NCBI GenBank assembly: GCA_905233215.1
Contig: CAJODC010000007.1
Location: 1-64,000, forward strand
From: an uncultured Synergistales bacterium
Lineage (GTDB): Bacteria > Synergistota > Synergistia > Synergistales > Aminobacteriaceae
Reading direction: 5' to 3'
Length of the DNA: 64,000 nucleotides
Part shown: piece by piece, positions 58,285-64,000 of the stretch
Layout: every line of letters begins with the position of its first letter
Position numbering within the stretch: position 1 is the first letter of the stretch
Position numbers and translations under genes: made by a program
The notes under the pieces: model-generated
What the model was told of the DNA's origin: nothing
Databases searched by the model: none
The model's input: only the letters and a program-made list of their open reading frames with translations

Positions 58285-59484
58285 TTACACCTTCAAAGCC
58301 AGTTCCGTTACAGCGGCATCAAGAGCGTTATTGACGGTCTCAGAATTTTTCCCCCAGCCTTGAGCGATACAAGGACTTCCACCGCCCCTGCCGTCAAGAA
58401 TCTCGATTGCCTTCCTGAACGCTGAACGGACATCGACATTCTTGTTGCCTTTGTCTGTACCGATCATGATGAAAACGCCCTGTTCATTTTCACACGCAAG
58501 AAGAGCTATTGTGTCTTTTGTTTCGGTGATGATATGGAAGAGATGTTTCACTTCGTCTTGAGTTGATGACTTCATTACGTGCCTGACGATTCGGAACTGT
58601 CCGAGAATTTCCGAGTTCTTAACGAGAGAGTCGGCAAGAGGTCTCAAATATCGCAAAGTCAAAGCCTCGTTCTGTGATTTCAGCGAATGTATTTGTGATT
58701 TTAGGCTTGCGATTTTTTCGTTGATGCCGTCATAACCGCAGACTAATTCAGCCTCAGCCAGTTTGACTTCATGATACAGCGATGTCAGCCACCTGTAAGC
58801 ACTCTTTCCGCACCTGAGATAAATTCTTGAACCGCCTTTGTGATTCTCTACTGATGTTACTTTGACGAGACCGACTTGGCCGGTTGATGAAACGTGAAGT
58901 CCGCAGCATGGCACGTAGTCAACACCTTCAACTTTAACGATTCTGACTGGCGGAACGGCGTTCTCAGGCGGTAACTTGCGTGCTAGTTCTTTGACTTCGG
59001 CCATGTCAGGATAAATTACCTCAACGGGAATGTCGGACCATACAGCTTTGTTCGCTTCGGACTCGGCCTCAAGAATTGCGCTCGTGTCAGCAGGAATATC
59101 GGTGTCAATCGAAATGTTATCGCCTTCGATTCTCATTCTAGCTGTGTGAATTTGATGTAAATTCCAGAGGCAGCCAGCGAAAAGGTGTTCGCCTAAATGC
59201 TGCTGCATGAACTCGAAGCGTCTTTCCCAGTCGATTACGCCGTGAATGATTCTGCCTTCAACCGGTGAGGCTGTTACGTGTATGATTTCGTCGCCCCGTT
59301 CGTGAACGTCAATCACTTCAACGCCGTTCAACGTTCCTAAGTCGCAAGGCTGTCCGCCTCCTGAAGGGTAGAATAACGAGCGGTCAAGAATGATGTGATA
59401 TTGTCCGTTTTGTTCTGACTGAGAGAGTAATTCAGCGTCAAATTCGCGTGAGTAGATGTCATCGTAAAATAATTTAGCGGTCAA
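58285..59484 (-). CDS. alaX: Trans-editing alanyl-tRNA deacylase AlaX with DHHA1 domain
   Basis: A 399-residue AlaX-type editing protein that hydrolyses Ser-tRNA-Ala or Gly-tRNA-Ala. The editing domain has the zinc motifs QQHLGEHLFAG (HxxxH) and VPCCGLHVSST (CxxxH). A coiled-coil segment (~residues 240-275) leads to a C-terminal DHHA1-like domain with DGRGGGSPCIAQGWGK. Length fits the long AlaX form. The start is TTG after GGAAGTG. It may be co-transcribed with cyuA, consistent with high serine and alanine flux, though this link is inferred. Confidence 0.9.
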   Translation of the reverse strand: MTAKLFYDDIYSREFDAELLSQSEQNGQYHIILDRSLFYPSGGGQPCDLGTLNGVEVIDVHERGDEIIHVTASPVEGRIIHGVIDWERRFEFMQQHLGEHLFAGCLWNLHQIHTARMRIEGDNISIDTDIPADTSAILEAESEANKAVWSDIPVEVIYPDMAEVKELARKLPPENAVPPVRIVKVEGVDYVPCCGLHVSSTGQVGLVKVTSVENHKGGSRIYLRCGKSAYRWLTSLYHEVKLAEAELVCGYDGINEKIASLKSQIHSLKSQNEALTLRYLRPLADSLVKNSEILGQFRIVRHVMKSSTQDEVKHLFHIITETKDTIALLACENEQGVFIMIGTDKGNKNVDVRSAFRKAIEILDGRGGGSPCIAQGWGKNSETVNNALDAAVTELALKV

Positions 59485-59557
59485 AGAGTTTCACTTCCCG
59501 AAAAAATTTCATGAGTGAATTATAATACAGATGTTGAAAGCGAAAGGAGGAGGCATT

Positions 59558-59866
59558 ATGCCGGAGCTTCAGGAATACGTAACAGTACAGACACATGACG
59601 CGCAACTGGGACGTATTGAGGCACTGATGGAAGCGAATTTAGCTCATCAAGAACTCATAGCAAGTGAGTTGAGAAGTGAAATCAGGGAAATCAAAGGGGA
59701 AATCAAAGCACTTGATGCCAAAATTGACGCAAAGATTGAAAACTCGCGCATTGATGACCTTCACGACAAGAATGGTAATACTGTAGCGTTATGGGCAATT
59801 TTCGCAGCAGTAACAGGAGTTTTCATCACAACAGTTTTGGGAGTATACCAGCTATTTTTGAGATAA
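59558..59866 (+). CDS. Small coiled-coil protein with C-terminal membrane anchor
   Basis: A 102-residue protein of unknown function. The N-terminal two thirds form a coiled coil (HDAQLGRIEALMEANLAHQE, then EIREIKGEIKALDAKIDAKI). A C-terminal hydrophobic helix (VALWAIFAAVTGVFITTVLG) is the likely anchor. The layout resembles the protein at 54501 without its repeats. AAAGGAGG lies about six bases before the ATG at 59558, so an ATG 27 bases upstream is rejected. It is 19 bases before serC on the same strand and may share its transcript. Confidence 0.75.
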   Translation: MPELQEYVTVQTHDAQLGRIEALMEANLAHQELIASELRSEIREIKGEIKALDAKIDAKIENSRIDDLHDKNGNTVALWAIFAAVTGVFITTVLGVYQLFLR

Positions 59867-59885
59867 ATTAGGAGGAATATAAATT

Positions 59886-60965
59886 TTGAGCAGAGTTTTC
59901 AACTTCAGCGCAGGTCCGGCCGTTCTGCCCGAAGAAGTTTTACGCACAGCACAGGCCGAAATGTTAGAGTACGGCAAGAGCGGTATGTCAGTAATGGAGA
60001 TGAGCCACAGGTCAAAAGACTTTGAGGAAATCCTATTCACGGCAGAAAAAAATCTCCGTACACTCATGAACATTCCCGAAAATTACAAGGTGCTTTTCTT
60101 ACAGGGCGGAGGCTGTACGCAGTTCGCAATGATCCCGATGAACTTAATGCGCCATAAGTCAGCGGATTACATTGTTACAGGCCAGTGGTCAAAGAAAGCG
60201 GCTCAGGAAGCAAAAATTTTCGGCCAAGTCAACATCATCGCTTCATCAGAAGACAGGAATTATTCTTACGTTCCAGACATGGAAAGCGTCAAGGTTACGC
60301 CAGAGTCAGATTACGTTTACATCTGCCAGAATGAGACCGTTCACGGCACAACAATACGCACGCTTCCCGACACTAACGGAAAGCCTCTTGTCGCTGATGT
60401 CTCGTCAATGTTCCTGAGCGAACCCGTTGACGTGAAAAATTACGGCGTAATCTGGGGCGGTGTTCAAAAAAATGTAGGCCCGGCTGGCGTAACAATCGTG
60501 ATAATCCGTGATGACCTGATTACCGATGATGTTCTTCCGTTCACGCCGACAATGATGAAGTACAAGACTCACGCCGATAACAATTCTCTCTATAACACAC
60601 CGCCGTGTTACAACATTTACGTTTGCGGACTGGTCTTCAAGTGGCTCTTGAAACTCGGAGGCACTGAGGCAATACACAAGCTCAACAAGGAGAAAGCGTC
60701 TTTGCTCTATGATTATCTTGACGGCTCAAGAATCTTTCATGGTACTGTCGACAAAAAAGACCGCTCGCTGATGAATGTGCCTTTTGTTACAGGAAGCAAG
60801 GAACTTGACGCTGAATTTGTCGCCGAAGCGGAGAAGGCCGGGTTACGCAACATCAAAGGCCATCGTTCAGTCGGCGGAATGAGAGCATCGCTCTACAACG
60901 CTATGCCTATTGAAGGCGTTAAGGCACTCGTTGATTTCATGGCCGATTTCGAGAGGAGACACTAA
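59886..60965 (+). CDS. serC: Phosphoserine aminotransferase
   Basis: A 359-residue class V PLP aminotransferase that converts 3-phosphohydroxypyruvate to phosphoserine. Signatures are VFNFSAGPAVLPEEVL, MSVMEMSHRSKDFEEI, NETVHGTTIRTLPD, ADVSSMFLSEPVD and the PLP lysine in YGVIWGGVQKNVGPAGV, ending with SLYNAMPIEGVKALVDFM. The start is TTG with AGGAGG upstream. It is followed without a gap by serA, so the two early serine biosynthesis genes form an operon. Confidence 0.95.
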   Translation: MSRVFNFSAGPAVLPEEVLRTAQAEMLEYGKSGMSVMEMSHRSKDFEEILFTAEKNLRTLMNIPENYKVLFLQGGGCTQFAMIPMNLMRHKSADYIVTGQWSKKAAQEAKIFGQVNIIASSEDRNYSYVPDMESVKVTPESDYVYICQNETVHGTTIRTLPDTNGKPLVADVSSMFLSEPVDVKNYGVIWGGVQKNVGPAGVTIVIIRDDLITDDVLPFTPTMMKYKTHADNNSLYNTPPCYNIYVCGLVFKWLLKLGGTEAIHKLNKEKASLLYDYLDGSRIFHGTVDKKDRSLMNVPFVTGSKELDAEFVAEAEKAGLRNIKGHRSVGGMRASLYNAMPIEGVKALVDFMADFERRH

Positions 60966-62153
60966 ATGTCAGCACCTAAGGAACGCAAAATTTTATGTCT
61001 CAATAACATTTCAGAGGCAGGACTGACAAAATTCAGGAAAGGTTACAGCATAACAGACAAAATTGACGAGGCAGCCGGGATTCTCGTTCGTTCTGCGGAC
61101 ATGAAGAACATGAATTTTCACGATGGACTCAGGGCAATCGCTAGAGCCGGAGCAGGTGTCAATAACATTCCCATTGAACGCTGTTCCGATGCCGGTATTG
61201 TCGTGTTCAACACTCCCGGAGCGAATGCCAACAGTGTCAAAGAACTCGTAATCGCCGGACTTCTTTTGGCATCAAGAGACATCTACGGCGGTATCAAGTG
61301 GATTAAAGAAAACGCTGGCAATCCTGACGTAACGAAGCTGGCCGAGAAAGCAAAGAAGAATTTTTCAGGCCATGAAATCAAAGGCAAGACTCTCGGAATT
61401 ATCGGACTTGGCGCAATCGGCGTTAAAGTAGCAAACGCTGCCGTATCGCTCGGAATGAACGTTCTCGGCTATGACCCTTACTTGTCCGTGAAGTCGGCGT
61501 GGATGTTGAGCCCTATGGTGAAACACGCTGACACTCCCGATGAAGTTTACGCTGTCTCTGACTTCCTGACGATACATGTTCCGGCAATGGACGCTACAAG
61601 GCACATGATTAACGCTGAGGCAATCGCAAAGATGAAGGAAGGCGTTAAGATTCTCAACTTTGCTCGTGATGTGCTTGTTGACGAGGAAGCCGTGAAAGAC
61701 GCTCTCGACTCCGGCCATGTCTCATGCTACGTTTCGGACTTCCCCAACACTACAAGCTCGAACATGAAGGGAGCAATCGTTCTTCCTCACTTGGGAGCTT
61801 CAACGGAAGAGGCCGAAGAGAATTGTGCGGTAATGGCAGTGTTACAGTTACAGGACTATTTAGACAACGGGAACATAACTAACTCTGTGAATTTTCCTGA
61901 GACTAACGCAGGGACTTGCGGTGCTGAAGCGAGGGTCGCAATACTTCACAGGAATATACCGGCGATGCTTTCGGGGATAACGTCATTCTTCGGCAGCAAC
62001 GGACTCAATATCGAGAACTTGATCAACAAGGCGAGAGGCTCATACGCTTACACGCTTGTTGACATTTCACACAAGATGCCCGATGACACGACAGAGAGAT
62101 TGCGAGAGATTAACGGAGTACTCAGAGTCAGGCGAGTGAAAGAGAGAAGTTAG
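60966..62153 (+). CDS. serA: D-3-phosphoglycerate dehydrogenase
   Basis: A 395-residue NAD-dependent D-2-hydroxyacid dehydrogenase that starts serine synthesis. The NAD-binding domain has LGIIGLGAIGVKVANAA; the substrate and catalytic residues include ARAGAGVNNIPIERC, ILNFARDVLVDEEAV and VLPHLGASTEEAEEN. A C-terminal ACT-like domain (LSGITSFFGSNGLNIENLI) probably binds serine for feedback inhibition. The ATG follows the serC stop directly, with GAGGAG upstream. A terminator follows. Confidence 0.95.
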   Translation: MSAPKERKILCLNNISEAGLTKFRKGYSITDKIDEAAGILVRSADMKNMNFHDGLRAIARAGAGVNNIPIERCSDAGIVVFNTPGANANSVKELVIAGLLLASRDIYGGIKWIKENAGNPDVTKLAEKAKKNFSGHEIKGKTLGIIGLGAIGVKVANAAVSLGMNVLGYDPYLSVKSAWMLSPMVKHADTPDEVYAVSDFLTIHVPAMDATRHMINAEAIAKMKEGVKILNFARDVLVDEEAVKDALDSGHVSCYVSDFPNTTSSNMKGAIVLPHLGASTEEAEENCAVMAVLQLQDYLDNGNITNSVNFPETNAGTCGAEARVAILHRNIPAMLSGITSFFGSNGLNIENLINKARGSYAYTLVDISHKMPDDTTERLREINGVLRVRRVKERS

Positions 62154-62169
62154 CAGTAAAAATTTTTAT

Positions 62170-62202
62170 GACTCCTCTGAAATTTTCGGGGGAGTCTTTT
62201 TG
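62170..62202 (+). terminator. Terminator of the serC-serA operon
   Basis: GACTCCTC pairs with GGGGAGTC (one wobble) across an 11-base loop and is followed by TTTTTG. Confidence 0.8.
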
Positions 62203-62224
62203 TTGACTGTATAACTTTCGACAA

Positions 62225-62233
62225 TGCTATAAT
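62225..62233 (+). promoter_or_regulatory. Extended -10 promoter for the restriction-modification genes
   Basis: TGCTATAAT is an exact extended -10; TTGACT at 62203-62208 could serve as a -35 with a long 19-base spacer. It lies 34 bases before the methyltransferase ATG. Confidence 0.5.
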
Positions 62234-62266
62234 AATTCATTCCAGTTTAAGACGAGGCAAGCTGTT

Positions 62267-63031
62267 ATGTATAATGTTGATGAGGTGAAAAATTCGTTTA
62301 TCTGCGGAGATGCTCTTCAGGAGATGAAAAAGTTTCCTGATGAGTGTTTTGACCTTGTTGTTACTTCGCCTCCCTATAACCTCAAGAACTCGACAGGCAA
62401 CGGCATGAAGAACGGTTCCGGCGGTAAGTGGTCGGGAGCAGCATTGATTAACGGCTATTCAACTTATGATGACAACATGCCTTATGATGATTATTGCGAG
62501 TGGCAGAGGAATTGTCTAACCGAGATGATGAGGCTGATAAAAGATGACGGAGCGATATTCTACAATCACAAGTGGCGAGTTCAGAACGGACTGATTCAGG
62601 ACAGACACGAAATTGTCGGGGGCTTTCCTGTAAGACAGATAATAATCTGGAAACGTAAAGGCGGTATCAATTTCAATCCCGGTTACTTTCTGCCGACCTA
62701 CGAAGTGATATACATGATAACAAAACCGGGCTTCCGTCTTGTCGACAAAGCGAACAGTCTCGGCGATGTGTGGGAGTTTCCGCAGGAAATGAAGAACAAA
62801 CACCCTGCTCCTTTTCCTGTTGCGCTGATCGAAAGAATAATATCAAGCACAAACGCACAGCTCATACTAGATCCTTTCATGGGGAGCGGTACAACGGCTG
62901 TTGCTGCGAAAAATCTCGGGCGTGATTTTGTCGGTGTAGAAATTTCCCCCGAATACTGTGAAATGTCAAGAGAGAGGCTGTCATGTCAGGTATCAAAAAA
63001 TACACAAAGTCAACAATTATTGCTGCTCTAA
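62267..63031 (+). CDS. Type II DNA methyltransferase (beta-group, N4-C or N6-A)
   Basis: A 254-residue DNA amino-methyltransferase. The catalytic motif IV TSPPYNLK (~residue 35) precedes the AdoMet-binding motif I LDPFMGSGTTAVAA (~residue 205), the order of beta-group enzymes. QIIIWKRKG and YEVIYMITKPG lie in between. The partner endonuclease resembles MvaI/BcnI, whose cognate methylases modify cytosine at N4, so m4C in a CC(W/S)GG-like site is plausible but not proven. It overlaps the endonuclease gene by 49 bases. It protects host DNA from the nuclease. Confidence 0.9.
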   Translation: MYNVDEVKNSFICGDALQEMKKFPDECFDLVVTSPPYNLKNSTGNGMKNGSGGKWSGAALINGYSTYDDNMPYDDYCEWQRNCLTEMMRLIKDDGAIFYNHKWRVQNGLIQDRHEIVGGFPVRQIIIWKRKGGINFNPGYFLPTYEVIYMITKPGFRLVDKANSLGDVWEFPQEMKNKHPAPFPVALIERIISSTNAQLILDPFMGSGTTAVAAKNLGRDFVGVEISPEYCEMSRERLSCQVSKNTQSQQLLLL

Positions 63032-63762
63032 AAGAAATACGCTCACGTGGCTGGGTGAAAAGTCATCGTAACAGTAACAATGACGGTGCAGTCGGCAACA
63101 CTCTTGAGGATCTGCTCGGAATACAAGAGAATAATCTGCCTTTGCCGAATGCTGCTGAATGGGAGCTGAAGACTCAGAAACGCAGCACAACATCGCTTCT
63201 GACTCTGTTCCACCTTGAGCCGTCGCCGAGAGGACTTCACATAGCTGATTACCTTCTGGAAAATTTCGGCTGGCCTCACAAGAACGCTGGCACAAAATAT
63301 CCAGTCAATGAGAAAAGTTTTCGGCAGACTCTGAGTTATCATCAGTCGACACGCAGAGGCTTTTACGTTGACATAGACAGCGCAAATGAACGTGTAACAG
63401 TGAATTTTGACCCTTCAAGCGTAAGTGATGAGCTTTTTGACTGGAAAAACACGCTTCCCGAATACGATGAAGATTATGTGCCTTACTGGGGCTTCAATGA
63501 TTTGTACCACAAGGCCGGAACAAAACTAGGGAATTGCTTTTATGTCATCGCTGACGTGAGAGAATGTGAAGGAGAATATTTTTACCTGTACTCGGATATT
63601 ATGCAGCTTCAAGGCTTTTCACTGGAAAAATTTTTGTTCGAGATAAAAGAAGGTAACATACTCATAGATTTTGACGCAAGAACAGGACATAATCACGGTA
63701 CAAAATTCAGGATAAAACAAAACGCAATCCCTTTGCTTTATGAAAAAGTAAAAAATATTTAA
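62983..63762 (+). CDS. MvaI/BcnI-family type II restriction endonuclease
   Basis: A 259-residue endonuclease. The family blocks are visible: GAVGNTLEDLLGIQENN near residue 35, PNAAEWELKTQKRS with the catalytic ExK (WELK), and GHNHGTKFRIKQNA at the C-terminus. MvaI and BcnI are monomeric nicking-type enzymes cutting CCWGG and CCSGG. The ATG lies 49 bases inside the methyltransferase gene, so translation is coupled and methylation would come first. The start could be slightly later. No control (C) protein gene is seen. Confidence 0.88.
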   Translation: MSGIKKYTKSTIIAALKEIRSRGWVKSHRNSNNDGAVGNTLEDLLGIQENNLPLPNAAEWELKTQKRSTTSLLTLFHLEPSPRGLHIADYLLENFGWPHKNAGTKYPVNEKSFRQTLSYHQSTRRGFYVDIDSANERVTVNFDPSSVSDELFDWKNTLPEYDEDYVPYWGFNDLYHKAGTKLGNCFYVIADVRECEGEYFYLYSDIMQLQGFSLEKFLFEIKEGNILIDFDARTGHNHGTKFRIKQNAIPLLYEKVKNI

Positions 63763-63781
63763 TCAAAGTGAGAATAACGCC

Positions 63782-64000
63782 ATGCAACTAATCACAAGCC
63801 ATCTTAATACAGATTTCGACTCACTGGCAAGCATGATAGCCGTACAGAAACTTTATCCCGATGCGGTAATCTGCCCTCCCGGTTCAATGTCAAGGAAAGT
63901 CCGAGACTTCATGGCCAAGCAGGGCCGTCAATTTTCCTCGCGCATCACTAAGCCCAAGAAAATCCACCTCGATGAAGTTACACGAATGATTGTTGTTGAC
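63782..64000 (+). CDS. DHH-family phosphoesterase, start only (gene runs off the window)
   Basis: The first 73 codons of a gene: MQLITSHLNTDFDSLASM is the first DHH-domain motif, with an Asn where many proteins have a different residue in HxNPDxDxxAS. The last bases encode TRMIVVD, the next conserved Asp. Together with KLYPDAVICPPGSMSRKVR this resembles the N-terminus of DHH proteins fused to CBS and poly(A) polymerase/CCA-adding domains, but the rest is not visible. The ATG at 63782 follows AAAGTGAGA and is 19 bases after the endonuclease stop. Confidence 0.75.
   Translation, partial: MQLITSHLNTDFDSLASMIAVQKLYPDAVICPPGSMSRKVRDFMAKQGRQFSSRITKPKKIHLDEVTRMIVVD

Overview
The window looks like chromosomal DNA of a Gram-negative, anaerobic, amino-acid-fermenting bacterium, most likely a member of Synergistota. 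The taxon is an inference. Its main support is the subtilase at 10483-11955, which ends in a Ser-rich linker, GGGC, a hydrophobic helix and a basic tail, the layout of the Synergist-CTERM sorting signal. Lipid A genes, an RND pump and a flagellin fit a flagellated diderm. HydE, CstA, a cysteine desulfidase, GcvH and a Na+-decarboxylase beta subunit fit anaerobic amino-acid and peptide fermentation. Every intergenic gap of more than about 300 bases has content; the longest without an intact gene (56631-56954) holds a terminator and an IS200-type remnant.

Layout. 1-6 kb: flagellin 3' end, citG and an RND pump whose permease gene is broken. 6-12 kb (minus strand): a tightly packed run hisC, M15 peptidase, TM1266-type regulator, hydE and esterase, preceded by tRNA-Thr(CGT) and a sorted subtilase. 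12-17.8 kb: guaA, a Na+-decarboxylase beta subunit, a CPA2 antiporter, and a gcvH/radical SAM pair. 17.9-20 kb: tRNA-Glu(CTC), a membrane-bound putative regulator and a 42-residue acidic ORF. 20-28.4 kb: NCS2 permease, glpX-dedA-comM, Wzz, Asp/Glu racemase and cstA-copZ. 28.5-35 kb: a secreted coiled-coil protein, then an lpxB-like/msbA/lpxK-fusion operon. 34.7-41.7 kb (minus strand): nptA-pbpC and rnj-uppP-maf, with maf broken. 41.8-54.4 kb: ribD-ribE, then convergent mtnA and a small toxin-antitoxin-like gene pair, then ribA-ribH-serS, a WecA-like/WecG fusion, folP, gyrA, psd and pssA. 54.5-64 kb: two small coiled-coil membrane proteins, a Gfo/Idh dehydrogenase, cyuA and alaX, serC-serA, a MvaI/BcnI-type restriction-modification pair, and the start of a DHH-family gene.

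How the genes work together. Envelope biogenesis dominates: lipid A synthesis and export (29.8-34.8 kb), undecaprenyl phosphate recycling (uppP), peptidoglycan synthesis (pbpC), glycan chain length and WecG-type transfer, and phosphatidylethanolamine synthesis (pssA, psd). Riboflavin, serine, folate, histidine and GMP pathways are partly represented. Na+-linked transport recurs (decarboxylase beta subunit, CPA2 antiporter, NptA).

Most notable points: the RND permease and maf carry independent internal deletions with frameshift. A WecA-like membrane domain has lost its catalytic acidic motifs but remains fused to a WecG glycosyltransferase. LpxK is fused to an LpxB-related domain. A winged-helix-like domain is tethered to the membrane by three helices with a large outer domain. 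Many promoters share an extended -10 element of the form TGnTATAAT.
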